From Calendula officinalis (Eukaryota > Streptophyta > Magnoliopsida > Asterales > Asteraceae), in assembly GCA_963853835.1 (NCBI GenBank), contig OY970821.1, forward strand, positions 55,880,640 through 55,944,639: 64,000 nucleotides of DNA, given 5' to 3'. A model generated the notes under the pieces. It searched no databases. It saw nothing but the letters and a program-made list of their open reading frames with translations, and was not told the origin of the DNA. The position numbers and the translations under genes are program-made. This document shows positions 1-10,140 of this stretch, in pieces; position 1 is the stretch's first letter, and each line of letters starts with the position of its first letter.

Positions 1-373
1 AATTGAGTAGAGTCTCTAGGGATCACTTACGTGGCTTGAGTTGTTTGTAATTACTTGTTTATTTTGATATTATTCACTCAGCGGTGGCTGACCCCAATCA
101 CTTCTCCCATTTTACAGGTACTAGCAAGGCCAAAGGGAAGGTCAATGGTTGATGAGCTGCGTTTCTATTTTTATATTTATGGATTTGGATTAAAACATTT
201 ATTTCGAGTCAAACATGTTTTGTTTTCAAAACCTTTAATTATTTTTAAACCACAAGACGATTTTATATTTTGATCAATGAATTAGGGACCTTTGAGTTAC
301 TTGTACTTTGAGAAAATTAATATGTTTTATTAATTAAAAATTTTAAATTTCCTTTGATTTTTGGGATGTTACA
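1..373 (+). mobile_element. 3' part of an LTR (left end outside the window)
   Basis: The stretch ends in GGGATGTTACA at 363-373, three bases before a primer-binding site, as expected for the 3' end of a 5' LTR with TG...CA termini. At 76-95 it holds ACTCAGCGGTGGCTGACCCC, which from memory resembles the R/U5 part of LTRs of plant Ty3/gypsy elements of the Tekay/Del type; I could not check this. The 72-residue reading frame at 55-273 crosses this LTR and has no recognisable domain. The left end and its target-site duplication lie outside the window. The LTR call rests on the primer-binding site and is fairly safe; the superfamily is a guess. Confidence 0.7.
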
Positions 374-376
374 AGT

Positions 377-388
377 TGGTATCAGAGC
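377..388 (+). other. Primer-binding site for initiator-Met tRNA
   Basis: TGGTATCAGAGC is complementary to the 3' end of plant initiator methionine tRNA, the usual primer for reverse transcription in plant LTR retrotransposons. It lies 3 bases (AGT) after the LTR end at 373. A small stem follows and overlaps its end: CTCTC at 388-392 pairs with GAGAG at 397-401 around a 4-base loop. Confidence 0.85.
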
Positions 389-744
389 TCTCGCTTGAGA
401 GAATTGGGTTCACAAGGGGTGGATTCCAAACTCAAGTCGAAGCGCGAGTTTTCAAAATGAGTTTTTCAAAAGTGTTTTTAAAATGAGTCCAAATCCAAAT
501 CGAGAAACGGCGCATCACGATGACCTTATGCCTCTAGTACTTATTTATGAGTTATATGGTTTATTAAAAACGTCGCGAGTGACATTGATTACTAAGAGAA
601 TAAAATAAAATTAACTCGAGATGAGCGTGAATTGTACGACTATATATGTATATATACCATATACAATATGTATTGTTGTGAACTACTTGATTATGTGGAT
701 GGTATAAGGATGGGAGATCGTGGAATTTTTTTTTTGAAACTGGC

Positions 745-826
745 TCGAAACCATGACAGGGGTAGGTGCGGATAATAATAGAGGGCCCCTATTATTATAC
801 GCACAGGACTCATGCCTATGTTTCGA
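745..826. repeat. Strong imperfect inverted repeat (hairpin)
   Basis: The inner stem pairs 766-781 with 789-804: 16-base arms with one mismatch. The centre is an A followed by GGGCC at 782-787 plus one further C, so GGGCCC straddles the axis and pairs with itself apart from the bulged A. Farther out, TCGAAAC at 745-751 is complementary to GTTTCGA at 820-826, with partly matching sequence between the inner and outer stems. This is the strongest local fold in the left flank. It could be a decayed miniature inverted-repeat element, a leader structure of the LTR element, or a chance relic. Confidence 0.7.
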
Positions 827-970
827 AAGGGATTCAAGGAGACCATTCGTCAAGCATCTATGTATCATTAAAACCCTCAATTATTTTATATAAGTAGAAA
901 ATTAAATCACTACAATAGATTTATGATAAAAAGTGCAATCAATTGAATAAGAGAATCATCAAACACGAAT

Positions 971-1194
971 TGATAAAGAGTTATCAAAACATGTCAAGAG
1001 GGAGACTAATAAACCAAATTGGGTTGAATTCGTTAAATGATTTAATTGAGTTATCGAGAACGATTTAGCAATCGTTAAAGCAAAATAAATGAGAAAATAA
1101 GAAAAATGTTAAGTGATAAGGAGTTATCCAAACAAATCAAGTGAAGGTTTATTACACCAAATTGAGTAAGATTCATTAATGATAAATTGTTATC
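971..1194. repeat. Cluster of short hairpins (GATAA/TTATC and AACGATT/AATCGTT)
   Basis: Four small perfect stems with 4-base loops: TGATAA/TTATCA at 971-986, AACGATT/AATCGTT at 1059-1076, GATAA/TTATC at 1115-1128 and GATAA/TTATC at 1181-1194. A fifth with one mismatch is near 1964-1977. Two of them sit at equivalent places in the diverged ~143-bp duplication described for the surrounding region. The first, third and fourth share arms but differ in loop sequence (AGAG, GGAG, ATTG). Confidence 0.55.
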
Positions 1195-3250
1195 TTGGTA
1201 ATGTAGAAGTAAATTAAATGTTTGGAAATGGAGAATAAGTAATTCGTTTTGAGCGAGAAATTATGAATTATGAGAAATTAATAAATCAAGAGATGAATGA
1301 ACGTTTATTTAAACGAATTAAATGGGAAATTACATTTAAAGTTATAAGTATCTACTAATTTGAGTCAAAATGTTTGATCTAATAAATAGTTGTGCCGAAT
1401 AAATATAACTGGTTATTCAAAGTTAATTAATGAGTTAATTGACAAAAGAAAATTTACGAGATTTGTTCACTACGAATGAAATGAGAATTCTATTTAACGA
1501 CAAATTGTTACATGTTTATAACAATACCAAACACGCTATGAGTAAGCTAAAATGAGAATTTAAAACTCAGATTTGAACAAGAAATAATCGCGAATGTGTA
1601 ACGCGAAATAAAGATTAGTGGTGCTAATAAATTTAACGAGCTTGACTTATGAGAAATCATCAAATGACTAATTGTTAATGAGACAACGATAGAGAAGAGT
1701 TATAATTGAGAAAACCCAATGCGAATCAATAAACCGAACTATCGAGAGTTCGTAACGAGTTCTATGAGATTTTGAGTGCCAATTCCAAACTCTGGGACGA
1801 GTTTTCTCCAAGTGGAGTTGAGTAGGAGTAAATTAAGAGATTTACCAAGAGATTTTTTTGTTGTGTGTTATTGTTATGAGCATATATATTCATATTATTG
1901 GCTAGAGAGTTTATACGAGTAACTTTTAAATCGAGAAACTATTCATATGAGAAAATAATGAGATGATAAGAGGTTATTAAAATAGGAGAATTTATTATGA
2001 ATTATTCAAATCGAGTTAATTGAGGAAAACACTATTATGAGAAAATTATAAAATTCCAGTTGAGAACATTGTGGAGCCAAATTATTGTGTTGAGTGATAG
2101 ATATATGCGCATGTGATTAGAGTATTTATAAGAATAATGAAGAATAATTAATTTCATGTAATGGTATAATTATCAAGTTGTAAGAAATTCATAAATCGAG
2201 AAATTTTAAACTTAGAATAATAAGAATATTGGTTAATGAGTCGGTCATGAGAAGATCGCCATAATAAATTATGTGGAAAATTTTATTATTACTGAGAAAT
2301 TACCGAGCTATAAGAAACTAATAAATCAAGTAAACGAATAAATTATTAAAATAAATCAAATGAGGAAAATTTTATTTATAAACAATTTATTAAATTTGAA
2401 CTAAGGTGATTATCAAGTTAAAATATTAAATTGAATATCACCAAATTTTAATCTTTATTGAGTACTTATTAAATCGAGAATAATTATTAAAATGAGCAAA
2501 CGGGAAAAATATAAATGTATCAAATAATAAAATTTTATTTAAATACTATGTGTTTCTAAATCAAGAAACCAATAAATATATAAAGTAATGAGGAAACTGT
2601 ATATTGAGAACGAGAAAATAGCTAAGTAATTAAGTGCATGAGAATTATCGAGCTGATTAATTAACCAAGTGAAGAAAAAATATTAAATGGAGGCGTTTGA
2701 GACTTAAAAAAAAATGAGTGGAATTTTGGACAAATTGATCAAGAGACAATTTAAATGAGAATAAAGCGAGAAAATAATTAACGAGCCAAATTATAAAATC
2801 ATTAATCGCGTTGATAAATATCGTTAAAATAAGTTAAGCGAGTAGTGTTAAAAAGAGTTAACAAGAGATTGTTAGATATGGGTTAACAAGAGAACTAATA
2901 ACGCATCTTAAAAGAGAAATTATCGGTTCGAGTAGTCTGATAATTAAATTTGATCACGTGAAAAATCATAAAATCGAGAAAATGTTTACATTGTGTTGAC
3001 TGGTGAGAAGTCATTAAAACGAAATTTAAGTTTAAATTGATAATATAGCTTGCGTGAGCTAAAAACAAGTCGTAGAGATTTGAGATGAGCGCATTTGAAT
3101 ATATGCAAATTGAGTGTGAGACATGAGTTGCCTACTATATGAGATTTCTGTGTGATAAAAACATTTCTTGAGAATATTGTGCTTGTTTGTGTAGTGATTG
3201 ATAGCGTTGCGAACCGCTAAAATTTTTTTATTTTGTTTTAAAACAAACTG

Positions 3251-3620
3251 ATGTCCCATAGAGCAGAGGACCTTGAGATATCATTCTTGGCGAGGACTGA
3301 TAAAAATAAAAGTTTTTCTGGTGTAAATTATATTAAGTGATCATGTAATAGAACTGTGCGGGAAGGTGTTCCCATAGAAACTCGTTGTTATCGCCACGAG
3401 AGGGCCGAGTGTGATTGTGAGCACAAAGTGGATGACCGAGTACCATGCCGAGATCATTTGTCGCCACAAACCAAACCATAACAAATCTCCAAGTGGAGTT
3501 GAATCGGAGATTCAACTCAACGTTAACTGCTGGGTGCAGATTGTGTCCGACTGCAAGAACAAGAAGACACCTTCAGCTTGGTACTTATACTTGTTATTTA
3601 TACTTGATCATTAATCTAGT
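3251..3620. other. Unrecognised segment, possibly LTR U3
   Basis: Composition changes here: the sequence becomes more GC-balanced and unlike the purine-rich DNA on its left. A 67-codon frame starting at a GTG spans 3411-3614 and includes WMTEYHAEIICRHK. This faintly recalls the stretch between protease and reverse transcriptase of gypsy polyproteins, but the match is short and unverified. Other frames overlap it on both strands, so coding use is not supported. Its position after the internal region would also suit the 5' part of a 3' LTR, although no copy of bases 1-373 follows. Confidence 0.3.
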
Positions 3621-4169
3621 ATATTACATGACTTGTAAAATACTTATATTATACTTGTATAATTATCTAGTTATAATAACTTATAACTTTATACACCTTA
3701 TAATACTAATATATAACTTTGTATATTTCTAGTTTATCATATAATCTCAACTAGTACAATTTCTAGTTATAGTGGAATCATAACTTTGTACTTTCTAGTT
3801 TTAATTATATAATTAACTTACACAATGACTAGTAATATTATTATCCTTAAAGATCAAAATAACATTATCTTTTAATGTTCCATTTAATCTTGTATTTAAT
3901 ATACATACATATATATTTACTTTTAAAATAAACTTGTAATCATTCTAATAAGAATATTACATCTAATATATATGTATTTTAACTTGAACTAATTAAAATA
4001 CGTATAAACTACTTTATTTATTAAAATTCATTTTATCTTTTAAATATTTAAAATTTGAAACATAATACATAAATATAAATAAATACATCTTGTTAATTTC
4101 TTGAACTAGAGATTAACACTTCTTTTAATTCTCATTAATTAGTTAAACCCTAATCTTGTTCTTGATCAA
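3620..4169. repeat. AT-rich degenerate tandem repeat
   Basis: Strongly AT-rich sequence with recurring words 'aactttgta', 'tttctagtt' and 'ttataat' (for example near 3715 and 3782, 67 bp apart), and again near 4251 and 4331 in the next segment. It appears to be the more diverged end of the hairpin-bearing repeat series on its right. A weak stem, TGTTAAT/ATTAACA at 4091-4118, may be an eroded member. No gene is visible. Confidence 0.45.
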
Positions 4170-4911
4170 TCAAAACTAGGGTTTTGACTTTCTTGACCAA
4201 AAAACATTATTTATCAACAATTAATTCTAATCAATCCTATTTAAACAATAAACTTTGTTTAAATTCTAAGATGGATTATAACCCTAATAGATTTATTTAA
4301 ACTTTTTAATTTAAACCTTATAGACAATAAACTTTGTCTAGATTTCTAGGTTTAAAGAACTAGTCTTAATAAATCTACTAAAATAATAATTAAACATATT
4401 AAATATGAACTTGTTTAATTATCTAGGTATTAGATTATTATCTTAATTAATTCATAACCAATTAAACTATACTAGTTTAATGTTCTTGATCCTAGGGTAC
4501 AACTAGGGTTTCGAAAAATTCCTTAGATCTAGGGAACTTTTCCACCAATTAAACTAGGCTAGTTTAACAAACTTGGTGTCCAAGGAACCTACTAGATTTC
4601 GAAATCTTTGAGAAAAAGGAAAGAATCCTTTTTCTTGATCAATCAAACCAAAACTTGGTTTAATACACTTGATCCTAGATTTTGAAGATCATGTAATTAA
4701 GGAAAGAATCCTCTTGATCAAGAACTTTGATGTTCTTGATCCTAGGGTTCTAGGATTTCCGAAAATTAGCTAGGGTTAGGAAAAAAGAAGCCTTTTGATC
4801 AATTAAACAACTCTTGTTTAACATACTTGATCCTAGGGTTCTTTTACCCTACACGAATTTTCTAGGGTTTTTCTAGAATCCTTTTGACCAATTAAACTAG
4901 ACTAGTTTAAT
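4170..4911. repeat. Series of ten hairpins at about 65-96 bp spacing
   Basis: Ten perfect short inverted repeats follow one another: 4170-4187 (7-base arms), 4239-4264 (10), 4321-4340 (7), 4386-4422 (11, long loop), 4461-4481 (9), 4549-4567 (8), 4645-4661 (7), 4716-4741 (10), 4803-4821 (8) and 4891-4911 (10, one-base centre). Several are followed by a word like 'cttgatcctaggg', marking a common ~80-bp unit. Arm sequences differ between units (AAACCAA/TTGGTTT, TTAAACAA/TTGTTTAA, GATCAAGAAC/GTTCTTGATC) while pairing is kept. On the minus strand the series lies about 125-870 bases downstream of the primer-binding site at 5037-5048. Confidence 0.7.
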
Positions 4912-5036
4912 GTACTTGGTCCTAGGGTTCTAACCCTAATTCGTGATTTTAGAAGGAGAAGAGGAAGATGGAACAAAAAAAAACTTTAATAAAATTAAAC
5001 AAACAATGTTAATCTAGTTTAGATTTCTAAACCAAC
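4912..5036 (-). mobile_element. Leader next to the - strand primer-binding site
   Basis: About 125 bp between the hairpin series and the primer-binding site, with 'ccctaattcgtgatttt', a purine-rich 'agaaggagaagaggaagatgg' word and an A-run. Read on the minus strand it would be the 5' untranslated leader of the element whose LTR starts at 5050. No open frame of note. Confidence 0.4.
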
Positions 5037-5048
5037 GCTCTGATACCA
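5037..5048 (-). other. Primer-binding site on the minus strand
   Basis: GCTCTGATACCA on the + strand is the reverse complement of TGGTATCAGAGC, the initiator-Met tRNA primer-binding site. One base separates it from TGTAGGG at 5050, whose complement CCCTACA is a proper LTR 3' end. The element is therefore transcribed leftwards and faces the element at 1-390. Confidence 0.8.
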
Positions 5049-5280
5049 CTGTAGGGTTTCACTGTCACTGATTGACCACTTGGGTCAACCTCCTAAATTG
5101 CTTGGTTCGAACCACACTGACCAAGAACATGAACTTGTTCTTGACCGGTTAAAACCATCTAGCTAATTTAATCCCTAGAAGCGGAAGTGGGATTAAATTC
5201 AATCCTTAAACCCTAAAGGATTGGGATCTTGGAAATCTAGATTAGATTAACCATGGAAGAAACCTTGTACAAAAACCCGA

Positions 5281-5306
5281 ACACACACACACACACTTGT
5301 GTGTGT
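5281..5306. repeat. (AC)8-TT-(GT)4 microsatellite hairpin
   Basis: Sixteen bases of AC dinucleotide (5281-5296), TT, then GTGTGTGT (5299-5306). The last eight AC bases pair with the GT run to give an 8-bp stem with a 2-base loop. Confidence 0.85.
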
Positions 5307-5316
5307 TTCGACCAAC

Positions 5317-5340
5317 CCCAAGAACCCTAGGGTTCTTGGG
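5317..5340. repeat. Perfect 24-bp palindrome
   Basis: The left arm CCCAAGAACCCT (5317-5328) is exactly complementary to the right arm AGGGTTCTTGGG (5329-5340), with no spacer. It contains the 'ccctagggtt' word also common in the hairpin series at 4170-4911. Confidence 0.9.
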
Positions 5341-5483
5341 TTCGAATTCGGCCAAGAGGGGAGAAGGGAGAAAGGGTTTTCTCAAAACATACCTTGTTGA
5401 TAGCTTAAGATAGTCCACTGATGATGAACACAACGAGAAACCTTCTAGTTGGTTGATGCAATGAACTTGGATCTTCAAGAATT

Positions 5484-5530
5484 ATGAAGAACACAAAGAA
5501 CACGAAGAACAATTGAAGAACACAAACGAT
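5484..5530. repeat. Degenerate GAAGAACAC repeats at the edge of the heptamer array
   Basis: Four to five near-copies of GAAGAACAC/AAGAACACG lie just before the first GCCTTGA unit at 5541. They do not share the heptamer sequence, so the change of repeat type is abrupt. Confidence 0.6.
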
Positions 5531-7039
5531 TGGTTGAAGAGCCTTGAGCCTTGATCCTCTAGCCTTGAGCCTTGAGCATTGCGCCTTGAGCCTTGAGCCA
5601 TGATCCTTGAGCCTTTAAATTGAGACTTGAGCCTTAACACTTGACCCTTGCGCCACGAGCCTTGAGCCTTGACCCTTGACCCCTGAGCCTTGAGCCTTGG
5701 ACTTGAGCCTTGAGCCTCGAGCCTTGTCCCTTGAGCCTTGGACTTGAGCCTTGAGCCTTGAGCATAGAGCATTGAGCCTTGGACTTGAGCCTTGAGCCTT
5801 GAGCCTGGACCCTGGAGCCTTGAGCGTCGAGCCTAGAGCCTTGAGCCTGGAGCCTTGAGCCTTTGAGCCTTGAGCCTTAAGCCGAGAGCCTTGAGCCTTG
5901 AGCCTTGAGCCTTGAGCCTTGAGCCTTCAGTGTTGAGCCTTGAGCCTTGAGCCTTGAGCCTTGAGCCTTGGGCCTTGACCCTTGACCCTTGACCCTTGAG
6001 CATTGCGCCTTGAGCCTTGAACCTTCATCCTCTAGCCTTGAACCTTGAGCATTGCGCCTTGAGCATTGATCCATGATCCTTGAGGCTTAAAACTTGAGAC
6101 TTAAGCCTTAACACTTGACCCTTGCGCCTTGAGCCTTGCGTCTTGAGCCTTGAGCATTGATCCTTGAGCCTTAAGCCTTGAGCCTTGAGCCTTGAGCCTT
6201 GAGCCTTGAGCCTTGAGCCTCGAGCCTTGTCCCTTGAGCATTGACCCTTGAGCATTGAGCCTTGAGCCTTGAGCCTTGAACCTCGAGCCTCAAGCCTTGA
6301 GCCTTGAGCCTTGAGCCTTGAGCCTTGAGCCTTGAGCCTTGAGCCTTCAGCGTTATGCCTTGAGCTTTGAGCCTTGAGCCTTGGCCCTTGAGCCTTGAGC
6401 CTTGACCTTTGAGCATTGCGCCTTGAGCCTTGAGCCTTGATCCTCTAGCCTTGAGCCTTGCGCATTGCGCCTTGAGATTTGAGCGATGATCCTTGAGCCT
6501 TAAAACTTGAGACTTGAGCCTTAAAACTTGACCCTTGCGCCTTGAGCCTTGAGCCTTGAGCCTTGAGCCTTGAGCCTTGAGCCTTGAGCCTTAAGCCTTT
6601 AGCCTCGAGCCTTCTACCTTGAGTCCTCAGCCTTGAGCCTTGAGCCTTGATCCTCTAGCCTTGAGCCTTGAGTATTACGCCTTGAGCCTTGAGCCATGAT
6701 CCTTGAGCCTTAAAATTGAGACTTAAGCCTTAACACTTGACCCTTGCGCCTTGAGCCTTGAGCCTTGAGCCTTGAGCCTTGAGCCTTGAGCCTTGAGCCT
6801 TGAGCCTTGAGCCTTGAGCCTTGAGCCTTGAGCCTTGATCCTTGAGCTATGACCCATGACCCTTGAGCATTGACCCTTGAGCCTTGATCCTTGAGCCTTG
6901 AGCCTTGACCATGAAGCATTGAGCGTTGAGCGTTGAGCATTGAGTGTTGAGCCTTGAGCCTTGAGCGTTGAGCCTTGAGCCCGGAGCCTTAAGCCTTGAA
7001 CCTTGAGCCTTTAGCCTTGAGCCTTGAGCCTTGAGCCTT

Positions 7040-10000
7040 GACCCTTGAGCGTTGACCTTAGAGCGTTGACCCTTGAGCCTTGAGCCTTGTGCCTTGAGCC
7101 TTGAGCATTGAGCCTTGTTACTTGAACCTTGAGCCTTGAGCCTTGAGCGTTGAAACTTTAGCCTTGAGCCTTGAGCCTTCAGCCTTGAGCCATGAGCCTT
7201 GAGTCTTAAAACTTGAGACTTGAGCCTTGACTCTTGACCCTTACGCCTTGAGCCTTGAGCCTTGAGCCTTGAGAGTTGAGCCTTGAGCCTTGAGCCTTGG
7301 ACTTGAGCCTTGAGCCTCGAGCCTTGTCCCTTAAGCGTTGAGCCAGCGTTGAGCCTTGAGCATTGAGTCTTGAGCATTGACACTTGAGCCTTGATCCTTG
7401 AGCCTTGAGCGTTGACCATGAAGCGTTGAGCGTTGAGCGTTGAGCGTTGAGTGTTGAGCATTGAGCGTTGAGAGTTTAGCCTTGAGCCTTGAGCCTTGAC
7501 CCTTGAGCGTTGAGCCTTGAGCCTTGACCCTTGACCGTTGACCCTTGAGCGTTGACCCTTGAGCCTTGAGCCTTGTGCCTTGAGCCTTGAGCATTGAGCC
7601 TTGTTACTTGAACCTTGAGTCTTGAGCCTTGAGCGTTGAAACTTGAGCCTTGAGCCTTGAGCCTTGAGCCTTCAGCCTTGAGCCATGAGCCTTGAGTCTT
7701 AAAACTTGAGACTTGAGCCTTGACTCTTGACCCTTACGCCTTGAGCCTTGAGCCTTGAGCCTTGAGCCTTGGGCCTTGAGCCTTGAGCCTTGAGCCTTGA
7801 GCCTTGAGCCTGGAGCCTTGAGAGTTGAGCCTTGAGCATTGAGCCTTGAGCCTTGAGCCTTGAGCCTTGAGCCTTGAGCCTTGAGCCTTGGACTTGAGCC
7901 TTGAGCCTCGAGCCTTGTCCCTTGAGCGTTGAGCCTTGAGCGTTGAGCCTTGAGCCTTGAGCCTTGAGCCTTGAGCCCTGAGCCTTGAGCCTTGAACCGT
8001 GAGCGTTAAGCCTTGAGCCTTGAGCCGTGAGCCTTGAGCCTTGAGCCTTGAGCCTTGATCCTTAAGCCTTGAGCCTTTGAGGCTGGAGCCTTGAGACTGG
8101 ACCCTGGAGCCTTGAGCGTCGAGCCTGGACCCTTGAGCCTTTGAGCCTTGAGCCTTAAGCCTGGAGCCTGGAGCCTTGAGCCTTGCGCCTTACGCCTTGA
8201 GCCTTGAGCCTTGAGCCTTGAGCCTTCAACGTTGAGCCTTGAACCTTGAGCCTTGAGCCTTGAGCCTTGAGCCTTGAGCCTTGAGCCTTGAAACTTGAGC
8301 CTTGAGCCTTAACCCTTGAGCATTGAGCGTTGACCCTTGAGCCTTGAACAATGAGCCTTGAGCCTTGAGACTCTATCCTTGACTCTTGACCATTGTGCCT
8401 TGAGCCTTGCGCATTGAGACTTGAGCCTTGAGCCTTGAGCATTGAGCCTTGAGCCTTGAGCCTTGAGCCCTGTGCCTTGAGCCTTGATCCTCTAGTCTTG
8501 AGCCTTGACCCTTGAGCATTGAGCATTGACCCTTGAGTGTTTACCCTTGAGCCTTGAGCCTTGAGCCTGGAGCCTTGAGCCTTGAGCCTTGAGCTAGAGC
8601 GTTGATGCTTGAGCCTTGAACCTTGACCTTTGAGCCTTGAGCCTTGAGCCTTGAGCCTTGAGCCTTGACCCTTGAGCGTTGACCTTAGAGCGTTGACCCT
8701 TGAGCCTTGAGCCTTGTGCCTTGAGCCTTGAGCATTGAGCCTTGTTACTTGAACCTTGAGCTTTGAGCCTTGAGCGTTGAAACTTTAGCCTTGAGCCTTG
8801 AGCCTTGAGCCTTGAGTCTTAAAACTTGAGACTTGAGCCTTGACTCTTGACCCTTACGCCTTGAGCCTTGAGCCTTGAGAGTTGAGCCTTGAGCCTTGAG
8901 CCTTGAGCCTTGAGCCTTGAGCCTTGGACTTGAGCCTTGAGCCTCGAGCCTTGTCCCTTGAGCGTTGAGCCTTGAGCGTTGAGCCTTGAGCATTGAGTCT
9001 TGAGCATTGACCCTTGACCCTTGATCCTTGAGCCTTGAGCGTTGACCATGAAGCGTTGAGCGTTGAGCATTGAGCGTTGAGCATTGAGCGTTGAGAGTTG
9101 AGCCTTGAGCCTTGACCCTTGAGCGTTGAGCCTTGAGCGTTGAGCCTTGAGCCTTGAGCCTTGTGCCTTGAGCCTTGAGCCTTGAGCATTGAGCCTTGTT
9201 ACTTGAACCTTGAGTCTTGAGCCTTGAGCGTTGAAACTTGAGCCTTGAGCCTTGAGCCTTGAGCCTTCAGCCTTGAGCCATGAGCCTTGAGTCTTAAAAC
9301 TTGAGACTTGAGCCTTGACTCTTGACCCTTACGCCTTGAGCCTTGAGCCTTGAGCCTTGAGCCTTGAGCCTTGAGCCTTGAGAGTTGAGCCTTGAGCATT
9401 GAGCCTTGAGCCTTGGACTTGAGCCTTGAGCCTCGAGCCTTGTCCCTTGAGCGTTGAGCCTTGAGCGTTGAGCCTTGAGCGTTGAGCCTTGAGCGTTGAG
9501 CCTTGAGCCTTGAGCCTTGAGCCTTGAGCCTTGAACCGTGAGCGTTGAGCCTTAAGCCTTGAGCCATGAGCCTTGAGCCTTGAGCCTTGAGCCTTGAGCC
9601 TTGAGCCTTGATCCTTAAGCCTTGAGCCTTTGAGGCTGGAGCCTTGAGCCTGGACCCTGGAGCCTTGAGCGTCGAGCCTGGAGCCTTGAGCCTTTGAGCC
9701 ATGAGCCTTAAGCCTGGAGCCTGGAGCCTTGAGGCTTGCGCCTTACGCCTTGAGCCTTGAGCCTTGAGCCTTGAGCCTTGAGCCTTGAGCCTTGAGCCTT
9801 GAGCCTTGAGCCTTGAGCCTTGAGCCTTGAGCCTTGACCCTTGAGCCTTGAGCCTTGAGCCTTAACCCTTGAGCATTGAGCGTTGAACCTTAAGCCTTGA
9901 ACATTGAGCCTTGAGCCTTGAGACTCTATCCTTGACTCTTGACCATTGTGCCTTGAGCCTTGCGCATTGAGACTTGAGCCTTAAGCCTTGAGCCTTGAGC

Positions 10001-10140
10001 CCTGAGCCTTGAGCCTTGATCCTCTAGCCTTGAGCCTTGACCCTTGAGCATTTAGCATTGACCCTTGAGTGTTGACCCTTGAGCCTTGAGCCTTGAGCCT
10101 TGAGCCTGGAGCCTTGAGCCTTGAGCCTTGAGCTAGAGCG
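7040..10140. repeat. About 1.55-kb duplication inside the heptamer array
   Basis: Rare variant strings recur in the same order at an offset of about 1.54-1.63 kb: 'ccttagagcg' near 7056 and 8683, 'tttgaggctgg' near 8075 and 9628, 'gagactctatcc' at 8367 and 9920, and 'gagctagagcg' at 8591 and 10130. About 7.04-8.60 kb and 8.67-10.14 kb are thus two copies of a higher-order block, differing by small gains and losses of heptamers. Confidence 0.7.

Larger units (their letters stand above)
389..3250 (+). mobile_element. Non-coding internal region of the + strand LTR element
   Basis: About 2.9 kb downstream of the + strand primer-binding site without a gag or pol frame; the few short frames (for example 683-880 on the minus strand) show no domain. 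The + strand is rich in A and G and reuses words such as 'aaatcgagaa', 'ataaatcaag' and 'gagttatc'. Two segments, about 969-1060 and about 1112-1197, align to each other at an offset of about 143 bp, and a further relative starts near 1962, so part of the region grew by tandem duplication and then diverged. It could be the internal domain of a large non-autonomous (LARD-like) element or a heavily decayed element. No polypurine tract and no clear 3' LTR were found. Confidence 0.5.
5050..5540 (-). mobile_element. LTR of a - strand element, outer end not found
   Basis: Starting from the LTR end at 5050, about 490 bp of moderately AT-rich unique sequence runs up to the heptamer array. I found no matching CCTACA-type terminus or second copy in the window, so the LTR is either truncated by the heptamer array or continues beyond it. 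On the minus strand CAAG|GTATGT (complement of 5388-5397) resembles a plant splice donor. Frame 5242-5478 (minus, 78 residues) has no recognisable domain. The TG/CA end plus primer-binding site would fit a Ty1/copia element, but without pol the class is open. Confidence 0.55.

Noticed and set aside
683..880. Small minus-strand frame of 65 residues
   Set aside because: It lies over the inverted repeat at 766-804 and has no conserved feature.
3411..3614. Possible gypsy pol fragment (WMTEYHAEIICRHK)
   Set aside because: Only about 15 residues look suggestive, the frame starts at GTG, and no protease, reverse transcriptase or integrase motif follows. Kept only as a low-confidence note.
5050..5540. 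Protein gene on the minus strand (5242-5478, 78 residues)
   Set aside because: No recognisable domain, and it lies in the inferred LTR beside a primer-binding site.
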